Source: Trichobilharzia szidati (taxonomy: Eukaryota > Platyhelminthes > Trematoda > Strigeidida > Schistosomatidae). From it: a DNA stretch of 64,000 nt. The translations under genes were made by a program, and so were the position numbers. The notes below the pieces were generated by a model. The model ran no database searches. It was given only the letters and a program-made list of their open reading frames with translations, and was not told the DNA's origin. The stretch is from positions 118,164,110 to 118,228,109 of the forward strand of contig OX235279.1 of NCBI GenBank assembly GCA_944472155.2, read 5' to 3'. This document shows, in pieces, positions 35,640 to 47,711 of this stretch (its first letter is position 1; each line of letters begins with the position of its first letter).

Positions 35640-36010
35640 CTTGGAAGGCGCAACATATGCACTGCATGAGTTGTAATGGAGATGCTGACTTAAACAAACC
35701 CGTGGATGACTCATCTTCAACTATACCCAGGTAGACGTCATTAGCGGTAGACCTTAGCATTCCTAACACTTTGGAGCTGACACTTACACAGTTTTATAAA
35801 ACTATATGTCACACAAGACTACAGGAATATGGTGTTTTACTTCTCCCACCTTTCCTCACCCTTTTGTCCATGAATGTGGCTAAACCACGATGCGTTTGCC
35901 GAACAACTTACATAACTCATTCTACCAGCCAAAGCTTGGATATCGCGACTAACGAAGTGTGAGAAAAAAACGCAAAACTTGACACAGTATTACATGGAAA
36001 TATATGAGTG

Positions 36011-36211
36011 TCTTCGATATTTTTTTCATTTTTATTTTTATTTACGGCTTGATTCCACATCGTATTTTCAGTACAAGTATGGAATTTTCAGCATGGATAT
36101 CGGTAGCCCGAATTCAGGCCGACCATAGATATCGGGTGTGCCTCGGAATGGGATCGAACCCTGGACCATGTGCATGGTCGGCGAGAGTCCTAACCACTGT
36201 GCCACCGACGC
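36011..36211 (-). mobile_element. tRNA-derived SINE
   Basis: Read on the minus strand, the 5' end is tRNA-like: an A-box region ggcacagtggttaggac (complement of 36187-36203) and a B box gggttcgatccc (36150-36161), the internal RNA polymerase III promoter. The 3' end is A-rich with aaataaaaataaaaatg (36020-36045). The equivalent sites at 16515-16530 and 41388-41403 lack it, so it inserted after the arms were copied. No target duplication is clear. It resembles schistosome tRNA SINEs such as the SM-alpha family in promoter layout, but I see no hammerhead core in it. Confidence 0.82.
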
Positions 36212-36309
36212 ACATTATTCCTACTTCACCCACTAGTCTACTATCCGAGAAGAATGCAGTGATATTTTAACCAAAGTGACGAGGAATTATGCAAATGCAC
36301 GATTCCCGT

Positions 36310-36582
36310 AGGGATTGACCTTTCAAACCTTTTCTCTCCCTCTAGAATACATTTACGGTGTCACCAGAAGAAAGTGCTCAAACCATGGTCGAATAAAATA
36401 CGTTTGGAGTTTAGATTCTCTCACAGAGTGGTCAACGACTGGAACTCCTTACTTGATTCAGTAGTAACAGCTCCATCGGTGAACGCTTTCAAAGAGAAAC
36501 TGGATCTCTGCAGAGATATATATCGCGAGGATTAACATAGGCAACAAGAGCCTTCTATCCTTATAATCTGAATCTGAATCTA
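36310..36582 (+). mobile_element. CR1-like element, 5'-truncated 3' end
   Basis: This is the same family as 3620-7600: it aligns to 7381-7600 and restores bases missing there (the segment around EFRFSHRVVNDWN-like residues at about 36396-36440). It encodes the reverse transcriptase C-terminus (PSVNAFKEKLD, about 36475-36510), stops at 36533, and ends in TCTGAATCTGAATC at 36570-36582, the short tandem tail typical of CR1. It sits exactly at the outer edge of the large palindrome. Confidence 0.85.
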
Positions 36583-36673
36583 TCCCCGCTATGACGCTTG
36601 TTGCTATGTTGCTATGGTTTTCAAGCGGCCTTGGTTTTGGGGGAAGATTTAATTGATGTTATATTACGATTTC

Positions 36674-39600
36674 GGCAATGGATAGAGGCACACACTTAGT
36701 GTCGTTATGTGTTATCGTGATGTTGTGTTTGGGTTGTTCTACGTTGTTTTCAGGTGTTTTTTCAACTGAAATACATTATACATACCATATTTTAGCGAAA
36801 AAACTTAGAAAAATGATGGAAAGTAGACGTTTCTCAACAGTTTGAGTGAACACGTATTTTTCATCGAATGTCGTTGTTTCTTTGCATGTGGAATGTTAAA
36901 ATTCCTTGTAAATTGTTGATTACGGTAATGAAAACGAAATAAATTAGGTAAATGAGGTGTATTTTGCGAAATTCCGAAGTGGTGCTTTGAATCTCTGAGT
37001 TCTGAAAATGTGGTTACAATCAGAAGAGTTTACAGGTATAAGGGAATGTTACTTGATTTATTCGTAACATAACACTGAAGAAACAAAGTTTTTACTGAGA
37101 TGTCCTTTGCTTTTTAGCAATTTTGTATTGGTAAGTATTTGCTAACAGAATTGTCAGTGTTGTTGGTTTTCAGGTTACAATTGTGATGGTTCACTTGATT
37201 TGAGAGCTTTGATGAAGTGATTTTGAAGAATTTTCGTGTTAACGTTGGAATCTTTGTGATGTTATAAAATTCTTTCTCAAAATAAATATTTCTTAAAAGT
37301 TTTAACAGTATTCTTGCACGACCACTTTTTTTGCTTGTCTAAGGAATAGTGATGTAGCTATTTTTCGAATTTGTAATTAATTTGAAGGAATAGTAATTTG
37401 CACAGTGGAAGAAAACTAGGATAATTATGTTAAATAGGATATACCTATAATACGTTATTTTCGATGTACGTAGCCGTCCTACATTTGTTATTGTGCATAT
37501 GCAGTGATCTCATAAGAAACATAAGCTAAACGTATAATTTTCCGGTAGCGCTGATGAAAGCTAATCTTTCACGCAGTCGGACTCAGGAAACAGTTGATCT
37601 TTGCGCGCATATAAGGAGTAATAACGGCTAACCACTTTGATTGTGCTTTATAAAAGGGTAACTGTATTACGTTATTACAATACAAACACATGTTTTGCGC
37701 GATTCTCTTTTTAACACTAGTGGCTACTTATACTATACGCAATCGGATAAAATGCAAGTGATATGTTGCACGCACCTAAGGACTAATAACGGCTCACGAG
37801 TTTGACAGCATTTTACGAGAGGATTATTACGTCACCTAGAATCCTCTTTAAGAATAATGCACCTTCGACGTGATAAAGGAAAGAAATACACTGAGTCAAT
37901 AGGAATGTACTGTAAATTGAGAATATGTATATTAAAAAGGTGTAGTACAAAAATAGTTCAAGTAAAAAAAGGTCATTAATTATCTGCATCATAGGCTTCT
38001 GGAACGCGCTCCACTGTTTCCATGCAAACATGAAAGTTGTACTCCCGCGACCACCTTCGGCTGTATTGCAGTAAATCTAATGGTATATGCATTTAAACTG
38101 CTTGAATTAAACTTACCTCCAGTGAACAATCCCACAATGTAGGTATACAGGATGTGGGAACAAGGCAGGTGATAATCATGGAATTGATGACACGTACACA
38201 CTCCCCTGGAAATGTCCACAAGGTTGAAGGCAACTCCATCATAGCATTTAATTATGTCGCTGCTTACTACAGTGTGATGAATGCGTTCAAACCTTCGGTA
38301 ACTGTTGAATACTAATTTCCCGGCATAAGGTGTCAATTTATCTAAGTGCATTTGAATCACTTCCGGAACCTACAAAGCATCTAATAATGAAGTGTTACTT
38401 ACATCATATTGAAAAAATGTCTGTAAATTAAACATTGTATTGTACTGCCTTAGACGCCAATACTTTTTCGCCCTGTTATTAACTTTCCACATGGTTAGCA
38501 CTAGTGGGTCGTTTCGCCGAAGGTGAAACTTTAAGTGCTTATGAGCACTCTCAACCCTGTTGTTCGTTCCGTTATCCAACGTCAACTGTTTCCTCCTGAA
38601 GTATCTAGCCCACATTCTCCTATTATTCATCCATTGTCCATTTAAATATTGGTATGCTTGAGGGAATTTATCCTGAAGTAATCTGTAATAATAGTCAAAT
38701 CTTCAGAATTAACAAATTCGTGACTCAGACGTCACTTACCTTTCTCTGAAACGCGTTGAAAGCATTCTTCGTAGTGCGAACCGTATGCCACTATTCCAAA
38801 ACTACACGGTAATGATGAATTATAGGCACATACCTTTCGACCGAATGCTTGCAGCACATGAAATGAGCAAAGGACTATCCTGGAATGCGGAAACACTTGT
38901 TGCACCGAAGATATTTCCGCCTGACAATTATCCATTACAAACATCTTCGTTGTATCGGTACATCCCATAATGGATTTAAACATCCGCAGGACAAACGTTA
39001 CATCGAACACTGTCTCCCTCTTACAAAAAGCAAACATAACACAAGCACCATTTCCACACCCATCTGTGGCGACTAACGGAAAAGGACTGAAACTTCAGAC
39101 AGTAAACCAGTATCAGTAACTTACCCAAGCTTATTCGTTTTGTACGTCGAATCAATGCAAATTACTTCTGGAAAACTCTGAAAAAAACTTAATTTGTTGC
39201 TGCAGGCTGAAACATATGACATCAATCTCTCCATTTGCAGTCTTTGTACGAATTTGTCCTGTTGATGCTAACAGCTGCAGAACTTCATCCATACTTTTCA
39301 TACCTAGAATGACGTTAACCAATTATTTCGTAATATGTAGACCTCCAAACACTTCTTCTCTCAATTTTACAACATCTTTTCGCGTTAGATATTTTCTGAA
39401 TTTCGAGAAAACTGCATCCCTCAGTTCAGCAGTTGATATCATATATTTAACCATACAATTCACTTCAGTCTTCTCCTCCTCCGTTAAGCAACGTCTGCTG
39501 TAGTCCAGCATCATAAATTCTTTTGTACAAGGATGATTATGTACACCCTTCATATCACCTACTTCCAGGCGTCTATTAACTGAATTAACACAGAAACTCG

Positions 39601-40058
39601 ATGTACAACCCATACACTTAGAACTTATAAAACACACACTAAAAACTCACATATACACTTACGGTGTTCCAGGCCTAACTCCTTCAGACCGACTTCGCCG
39701 TATTTGACCGAAGGTACACACAACAACTTACACGTTTGTAACGAAGAATACGATTAATGCTATCTACACAACTGCTTCTCAAACATAATGAGTATGCGCA
39801 AGATTTTGAATTCTTTAAAGGCAGTCTCAAATGCATCCCATGTGTCAGAATAGTTACACTTCAATATGCGGTTAAATATATCAACCACTTCGTCAGTCAT
39901 CAACCAAAACACAACTTTAACGCCTTTTTCAGCAGTTTACACTACTTACGTATTGCCGCCACGTACACGCCAACTTGAAACCACCAACCACAACACGCAA
40001 AAGTGACCTTGAAGTGCTCAGCCTCTCCATAAGGTCGTGTGTGCCGCTATCCATTGCC
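36674..40058 (-). mobile_element. Mutator-like DNA transposon, copy 2
   Basis: Copy of 11802-15185 at offset 24873. The left terminal repeat is better kept here, GGCAATGGATAGAGGCACAC at 36674-36693, and pairs with 40037-40058 with one mismatch. A few substitutions separate the copies, such as the C/A change near 38525. No target site duplication is visible. Confidence 0.8.
37823..39948 (-). CDS. MULE transposase, multi-exon, copy 2
   Basis: Same exon chain as 12950-15075. The first catalytic Asp codon is at 39151-39153 and the second at 38930-38932; the SWIM finger is at 38154-38198 and the short intron at 38370-38402. It shares the seven-T run before the first catalytic exon, so both copies descend from an already altered element, or the gene model there is wrong. 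One residue differs in the linker before the SWIM exon (HLKFHL instead of HLKLHL). Confidence 0.72.
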
Positions 40059-41300
40059 AGTTCAGTCACCTATATATATATATGCCAGAAAACGTAATGG
40101 AATAATGTCAGTAAGCACAATTTACATAAGTAAAAACAATATACACGACATAATCCTAGGCAACATCATTGTGTGAATTAGGCGAAAGTGTGCGTAAAAA
40201 CTAAAGTTTTCGTCACAAGTGGGAGATAACGTAGGCTATTCACAAAAGTAGAAAACCAGCTTGCAAAGCGTTAGTTTACCGTGTGGAGTACGTAACAATA
40301 TGATTGTACACTCCTATGTCAGATGTTGAAATCGGAGGCATTGTACATGACTTTTGATTAAAACAATTCATTTTGGAATACAGATAACCTCCGAGTACAA
40401 TCTAAAATACAGTGTGCTGTTCATCGTCCCGTCTTCTCGCTTGTTTATACTGTCTACTTGCTCCACTCACAACCGTGTTGTATACTTTGAATTTTTGCAG
40501 GAACCTCTTATCCTCGTCCGAAGACAATTATACAACCGGTACATAGCTTTTACCAGTAGACACGATTCCAGTAGTGAACGCTTCTGTGGATTATACCAAT
40601 AATTTGTGACCGTGGACTTTAACTGAATATTCAAGTAACCGTTAAATGAGTATAGCAGTATATTTTATAATATACTGTTACACTATCATCTCATTAACTT
40701 GGATATTTATTCGCATACTTGTTATGTTATTGAGCTCGCTAGACATTCCCCTACAACTGACAATAATGTTCGCAGCAATATCATCTGCAAGCAGCTAAAC
40801 ACAGCAGTTAGTGTCCAGTTGAACATATAAAGAAGCATTGATAAATCACCATAACCAGCAACCGGTGAATTTTTGAATTCATTTCGTCTAGGAACCAGAA
40901 TGATTGCGAACTAATCCATACGAAATGATAAAATGATGCGTGCAGGAGCGGAATATTACCATTCAATGACCCAGCGAGGTTGAAAGTACGACTGTCAGCA
41001 TATTTCACTACTTCTTAGACATTCAGGTTTATTGGTGTTGCACAGGTAGTTATATGGATTTGTCAACATGATGAGCTGTGAATAAATATCCAGATGTGTA
41101 CTACAGCTTGTTCGCCGTGCGGATTTAGTTAATTCCATCTCGTGTGGCGTTTAATTTCTCTATAATTTTGAGATATTCTGCAGGCAATCTCTGTGATCAT
41201 GAGAAGTATACATATGCTTTGAATGCATTATTTCGTGGACTTCTACCACCATTGAGTATAAACTCGATATTGGGAAGGTTTAAGAATTCGAGTTGTACCA
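40059..41300. other. Unnamed stretch, second copy
   Basis: Copy of 15186-16427. No gene recognised. Confidence 0.5.
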
Positions 41301-41766
41301 ACGGGAATCGTGGATTTGCATAATTCCTCGTCACTATGGTTAAAATACCACTGCATTCTTTTCGGATAGTAGACTAGTAGGAATAATGTCCAAGACACTC
41401 ATATCTTTCCATGTAATACTGTGTCAAGTTTTGCGTTTTTTTCTCACACTTCGTTAGTCGCGATATCCAAGCTTTGGCTGGTAGAATGAGTTATGTAAGT
41501 TGTTCGGCAAACGCATCGTGGTTTAGCCACATTCATGGACAAAAGGGTGAGGAAAGGTGGGAGAAGTAAAACACCATATTCCTGTAGTCTTGTGTGACAT
41601 ATAGTTTTATAAAACTGTGTAAGTGTCAGCTCCAAAGTGTTAGGAATGCTAAGGTCTACCGCTAATGACGTCTACCTGGGTATAGTTGAAGATGAGTCAT
41701 CCACGGGTTTGTTTAAGTCAGCATCTCCATTACAACTCATGCAGTGCATATGTTGCGCCTTCCAAG

Positions 41767-44276
41767 GTCGCTATGTGTTAACGCGCCTGCTGACTGCACT
41801 CCTCCGTTCATTAGTTTCCCGTTGAAATATACAAGTGCTTTTGACATTCTGCACGTCCTTATGCGTTTAGGCCAATTTCTTTCACTCGGGAATTTTCGCA
41901 TATACATGACAACCATTAAAACAACTTTCAAAGACCTTTGCCCAAGCTTACAATATTTCCAGACTAATTCTCAATTATGCGTCAATAATGCGATCCAATG
42001 CTTAGTGAATGTTTTGTCTGCCAAGAAGAAACCTAATATGTGTTGAAAAAGTAATTCAGCGAAACATTACAGAGTGACTGCATTCTTGTTGGAATATCAA
42101 ATCATTTCAGAATTTTCTCACTATAGAAAAAAGAGTTGGTGTATAATTTGTGAGTTTTGCTGTGTCATATGATCAAATGGCTATCCAGGATGGGATCAAC
42201 TCAGATGAAGTCAGTGAAATAAAGTGAAGGAAGGCCAGTTATCGAGGAGTTCGAACAGAGGAAAGTTTGAGCTGATCACTTGAAAGAACTCTCGAATTAA
42301 CCCCCACCTACAACTCGTACAGAAGAACCAACAGAAGACACAGGACTACCAGTGAACACCGAATCTCCGCCAAAGCCAGAAGTCTTAAATGGCACGCAGT
42401 AGCTAACACACACACACACACACACACGTGCACACAGAGGAAAGTAACGGAATCAGATAGAATGCCGCCAGAGGCAAAGAATACGGACAAGGTAGCTCAT
42501 CTCAGTGGACCTAATCACGCCATGAGCTGCGCATGAGCTGTGGGAGCAAGAGGAGGTAGGCGCCTGGCTATTGTAAGGAAGACTACGTTGTGAAACTGTC
42601 AAAGAACGGTGATTCTCATTATTATTATTATTATCATTATAATTATTATTATTTATTATTATTATTATTAGATTACTATAAAGTCCTCGACCACGTTCAT
42701 AAACATTATTCATCAGCTATGTGATATTGTTACCGCATCCCAAATGATTCTCAACAAAAGCTCAGGGAATTCTTCACGGGTGAAGATAGGAGTGAGACAC
42801 AACTACCTGATATTGCCGACCATGTTCCTGAGTGTGGCGGACCGGATCGTTCTGCAGACTGTGAGGATTGGTAAGATAGCTATATACCCCACATTGCAAC
42901 AAACCATACGACATCTGGATTTCACGGGTGATTTATCCTTTTATCACACGAATTCTGAATTATGCTGTTGAAGACCAACAAGTTAGCAGAAATGTGAAGT
43001 TAGACATCCCCAACTGTGACATGAATCATGTGAGGAGGAAACGAAAGATTGCAGGCGCTCAGGGGTCCATTTGAACTGAATTGTGTAAAAGCGAGTAGAA
43101 TGGAGAGATATGCAGCTGAAACCCTGTATACCACTCAGAACCCAAGGGAATACTAGTTATATTAATAGCCGCAAATGTCCTTTCCCCGTGTGTTTTGTGT
43201 TTTGCAAATGTAACCGACCGTACTCGATGTAAACTAATTAATCATTTTCCGAGATAATGCTTCTATCATCATTGTCTTCTGTTTTTCAGGCTGTTGGTGC
43301 TTCCCGTCTTATGTTAGCTCAATCGGCCCAAACGAAGAGACGAAAGCCAACTCTCGTTGCACATACCGCTATAAGGAATCCCATCAACCGGAATACTAAG
43401 AAGAAACGTAGACGCCGAAAGCGATGCACTGTAAGTGGATTGATCACATTTCTGTTTCGTTTATAAATATTTATTAGCTTTAAAACCATGTCAATGCTAG
43501 TGCATTCCATGCTCGATATATTGGTAAAGATTTCTAGCATCATTTTCCGTTCTTCGTGTGAAGTGTTTTACATGTTGAAGCTCTAGATGGAATCATTCAC
43601 TCTTGTACAGAAGCGCACTGAAGACGAGTGAAACTAACCGTGAAGCAACCTATCATTGCACAACCATCAGTCACTCACCTTCTGAATTAACTACTTGATT
43701 TCCTTCCTAGTCGATAAATGTAGTAGATGAAAAAAATCACTACCTTAATAGGCATAAGTTGTTGTGAATACTAATGTACTTCCAGTCGATTAGATAGACA
43801 AACTTGTAGAAAATCAACAAGACATTATTGTGCGGCTGTCATGCATTTCGTTGATATCTCCTGCAAACTTTCAGTTTATTCATGATGCAGTGCCTCATCA
43901 CCTATATGTCTATGTGTGACAAAGCCACTTCTACACGATTAACCACTGACGATGTTTGTGTTTGAACAGAACTATAAGTGTAGAAACATTTGCATGACAC
44001 CAGTTACAATTTCAGCTACGACTTCTGTACTTCTGATAATTTGTAGTGCAAATAAGATGCTTTATCTTGTAGGACTGTTAGGAAGCATCTTGTGCGCGAA
44101 GTTTGATCGATTAAGAATGTTTAGTGAACACTTACACTTAGCCTTTAGCTCAGTCTTATCTCTCCTGCTAATTCTTAAATTATTGTCTGAATAACTTCGT
44201 ATCAACTGATAATTATATGCTGCTCTTTAGAGCGATCGTCTCTAAATAAACTGATCTTTTGACTTTTGGCTATTAT
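41767..44276 (+). repeat. Small palindrome P3, left arm
   Basis: Paired with 44614-47130 (positions sum to 88890). It has the private variant ctggatttcacgg near 42916, shared only with the P3 right arm. The exon-like block is at 43290-43430. Confidence 0.93.
43290..43430 (+). CDS. Exon-like block, 47 codons (P3 left)
   Basis: Same block as 18421-18561 with the same acceptor and donor. Function unknown. Confidence 0.4.
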
Positions 44277-44613
44277 CAGTATTCAAAAAAAGTAGACATT
44301 TCACTGATTAGATTAGTTGGTACCTAGTCGTATAAATTTATTTAAGATCCGTAGTGTGCCAAATGACAACAATACACATTTGCTTTGACGCATCTTTGCT
44401 AGCTTGTGAATGTTGAAGTTACATTTAATGACACATTTCAGCAAGCCAAAGGGTTGGACATATGCGGATTGCAGAGCGTCCCGTACTTATGGAATTAAAG
44501 TTTATTTTATGACAATAACTAAGATGATCTTTGTCTCGGTGGTGATGATGATGATGATAAATTGACACAGTATATTTGTTTGCTCACTGACTGTGCTGTT
44601 GTTCTAGAAACTC
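44277..44613 (+). repeat. P3 spacer (loop)
   Basis: Loop of 337 bases, in the same orientation as in P1, with a two-base shorter A/AT run near 44284 (cagtattcaaaaaaagtag). Confidence 0.9.
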
Positions 44614-47130
44614 ATAATAGCCAAAAGTCAAAAGATCAGTTTATTTAGAGACGATCGCTCTAAAGAGCAGCATATAATTATCAGTTGATACGAAGTTATT
44701 CAGACAATAATTTAAGAATTAGCAGGAGAGATAAGACTGAGCTAAAGGCTAAGTGTAAGTGTTCACTAAACATTCTTAATCGATCAAACTTCGCGCACAA
44801 GATGCTTCCTAACAGTCCTACAAGATAAAGCATCTTATTTGCACTACAAATTATCAGAAGTACAGAAGTCGTAGCTGAAATTGTAACTGGTGTCATGCAA
44901 ATGTTTCTACACTTATAGTTCTGTTCAAACACAAACATCGTCAGTGGTTAATCGTGTAGAAGTGGCTTTGTCACACATAGACATATAGGTGATGAGGCAC
45001 TGCATCATGAATAAACTGAAAGTTTGCAGGAGATATCAACGAAATGCATGACAGCCGCACAATAATGTCTTGTTGATTTTCTACAAGTTTGTCTATCTAA
45101 TCGACTGGAAGTACATTAGTATTCACAACAACTTATGCCTATTAAGGTAGTGATTTTTTTCATCTACTACATTTATCGACTAGGAAGGAAATCAAGTAGT
45201 TAATTCAGAAGGTGAGTGACTGATGGTTGTGCAATGATAGGTTGCTTCACGGTTAGTTTCACTCGTCTTCAGTGCGCTTCTGTACAAGAGTGAATGATTC
45301 CATCTAGAGCTTCAACATGTAAAACACTTCACACGAAGAACGGAAAATGATGCTAGAAATCTTTACCAATATATCGAGCATGGAATGCACTAGCATTGAC
45401 ATGGTTTTAAAGCTAATAAATATTTATAAACGAAACAGAAATGTGATCAATCCACTTACAGTGCATCGCTTTCGGCGTCTACGTTTCTTCTTAGTATTCC
45501 GGTTGATGGGATTCCTTATAGCGGTATGTGCAACGAGAGTTGGCTTTCGTCTCTTCGTTTGGGCCGATTGAGCTAACATAAGACGGGAAGCACCAACAGC
45601 CTGAAAAACAGAAGACAATGATGATAGAAGCATTATCTCGGAAAATGATTAATTAGTTTACATCGAGTACGGTCGGTTACATTTGCAAAACACAAAACAC
45701 ACGGGGAAAGGACATTTGCGGCTATTAATATAACTAGTATTCCCTTGGGTTCTGAGTGGTATACAGGGTTTCAGCTGCATATCTCTCCATTCTACTCGCT
45801 TTTACACAATTCAGTTCAAATGGACCCCTGAGCGCCTGCAATCTTTCATTTCCTCCTCACATGATTCATGTCACAGTTGGGGATGTCTAACTTCACATTT
45901 CTGCTAACTTGTTGGTCTTCAACAGCATAATTCAGAATTCGTGTGATAAAAGGATAAATCACCCGTGAAATCCAGATGTCGTATGGTTTGTTGCAATGTG
46001 GGGTATATAGCTATCTTACCAATCCTCACAGTCTGCAGAACGATCCGGTCCGCCACACTCAGGAACATGGTCGGCAATATCAGGTAGTTGTGTCTCACTC
46101 CTATCTTCACCCGTGAAGAATTCCCTGAGCTTTTGTTGAGAATCATATGGGATGCGGTAACAATATCACATAGCTGATGAATAATGTTTATGAACGTGGT
46201 CGAGGACTTTATAGTAATCTAATAATAATAATAATAAATAATAATAATAATTATAATGATAATAATAATAATAATGAGAATCACCGTTCTTTGACAGTTT
46301 CACAACGTAGTCTTCCTTACAATAGCCAGGCGCCTACCTCCTCTTGCTCCCACAGCTCATGCGCAGCTCATGGCGTGATTAGGTCCACTGAGATGAGCTA
46401 CCTTGTCCGTATTCTTTGCCTCTGGCGGCATTCTATCTGATTCCGTTACTTTCCTCTGTGTGCACGTGTGTGTGTGTGTGTGTGTGTGTGTTAGCTACTG
46501 CGTGCCATTTAAGACTTCTGGCTTTGGCGGAGATTCGGTGTTCACTGGTAGTCCTGTGTCTTCTGTTGGTTCTTCTGTACGAGTTGTAGGTGGGGGTTAA
46601 TTCGAGAGTTCTTTCAAGTGGTCAACTCAAACTTTCCTCTGTTCGAACTCCTCGATAACTGGCCTTCCTTCACTTTATTTCACTGACTTCATCTGAGTTG
46701 ATCCCATCCTGGATAGCCATTTGATCATATGACACAGCAAAACTCACAAATTATACACCAACTCTTTTTTCTATAGTGAGAAAATTCTGAAATGATTTGA
46801 TATTCCAACAAGAATGCAGTCACTCTGTAATGTTTCGCTGAATTACTTTTTCAACACATATTAGGTTTCTTCTTGGCAGACAAAACATTCACTAAGCATT
46901 GGATCGCATTATTGACGCATAATTGAGAATTAGTCTGGAAATATTGTAAGCTTGGGCAAAGGTCTTTGAAAGTTGTTTTAATGGTTGTCATGTATATGCG
47001 AAAATTCCCGAGTGAAAGAAATTGGCCTAAACGCATAAGGACGTGCAGAATGTCAAAAGCACTTGTATATTTCAACGGGAAACTAATGAACGGAGGAGTG
47101 CAGTCAGCAGGCGCGTTAACACACAACGAC
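44614..47130 (-). repeat. Small palindrome P3, right arm
   Basis: Inverted partner of 41767-44276. It carries the exon-like block on the minus strand at 45460-45600 and a (GT)n run at 46466-46490. Confidence 0.93.
45460..45600 (-). CDS. Exon-like block, 47 codons (P3 right)
   Basis: Minus-strand copy with the same borders as 18421-18561. Function unknown. Confidence 0.4.
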
Positions 47131-47255
47131 TATGGGTGGTAGACGCAATTGTTCCCAGTTCATTTGTTGGTTGCTGTTATTGCTACTGGCTCAGTTGCTT
47201 ACTTAACATGTAGAAATCTGGAAAATACAATGTATTTCACATTCGTGTTTACAGC

Positions 47256-47711
47256 ATGAAGCAATCTACGAGTCAATCTGGTGAGGAAAATGCGATCAGA
47301 GTTGATATTAGCAAAGCTTTCGAAGAGAAAATTAAACCTGGAGATTTCAGAACGTGGTTTGAAGTTGAAAAAGCTTTGAAGCTCTTCGAGAAGGTGATTA
47401 TTCCATCAGTATATCTGTTATCAGTTAAAAAAATTAGATATATCGTGAAAGAATCTAAATTAAACAAGGTTGAGCCACATGAGGAGTGTGAATCTGTTGT
47501 GCTTTTATGTATTTTCGGGAACGAAAAGAAGCAGGAAAGCAATCAGAAACCCCTAAAGGTTAAATGTAACGTATGTTTGTTAATGCTTGATATACTTGAT
47601 CCAAATCATGAACTAGGACTGTCTGTAGTAAAGCCAGTGTTAACAGCCATTCAATTTATTGCAAAACGATTTAAAAGGCGGATAAAATACGGTGATCTGG
47701 TGGGTGGATGA
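47256..47711 (+). CDS. MULE-N-terminus-like zinc-cluster protein, 151 codons
   Basis: One of two copies with an unbroken frame up to the shared TGA. It begins MKQSTSQSGEENAIRVDISK, has GDFRTWFEVEKALKLFEK (residues about 28-45), RYIVKESKLNKVEPHEECES, VVLLCIFG, then KVKCNVCLLMLDILDPNHEL (about 109-128) and ends KRRIKYGDLVGG. The spacing of a basic stretch, C..C and HEL resembles the FAR1/ZSWIM-type DNA-binding N-terminus of Mutator-derived proteins (inference). After the TGA (47709-47711) the same frame stays open through VKGKTSISKNNVRVKVYNRW to TAA 47816-47818. It is probably a fragment of a longer ancestral protein; no transposase core follows. Confidence 0.45.
   Translation: MKQSTSQSGEENAIRVDISKAFEEKIKPGDFRTWFEVEKALKLFEKVIIPSVYLLSVKKIRYIVKESKLNKVEPHEECESVVLLCIFGNEKKQESNQKPLKVKCNVCLLMLDILDPNHELGLSVVKPVLTAIQFIAKRFKRRIKYGDLVGG

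Larger units (their letters stand above)
11714..36310 (+). repeat. Direct repeat unit 1, complete (MULE + large palindrome)
   Basis: From about 11795 to 23563 the sequence recurs at 36668-48518 with an offset of 24868-24873 and very few differences. Also, 26370-30150 recurs at 50472-54245 with an offset of about 24102. This unit holds the Mutator-like element, a 1.2 kb unnamed stretch, and the complete large palindrome with P1 and P2. The offset changes by only a few bases across more than 10 kb, mainly in microsatellites, so the duplication is recent or has been homogenised. Confidence 0.9.
26335..36310 (-). repeat. Large palindrome, right arm
   Basis: Inverted partner of 16428-26097. It holds the decayed reverse transcriptase (27790-29205, plus), the zinc-cluster frame (29574-30136, minus), small palindrome P2 (30262-35639) and an outer flank (35640-36310) into which a SINE of about 200 bases has inserted. 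The arm ends exactly where a CR1 3' fragment begins. Confidence 0.92.

Noticed and set aside
36150..36203. Functional tRNA gene
   Set aside because: The A and B boxes are present, but the sequence continues into a SINE body with an A-rich tail, and the cloverleaf is not complete.
47273..47542. Minus-strand 89-codon frame over the zinc-cluster gene (also 29850-30119 and 53953-54222)
   Set aside because: It is antisense to the zinc-cluster frame and exists only because the copies are nearly identical.
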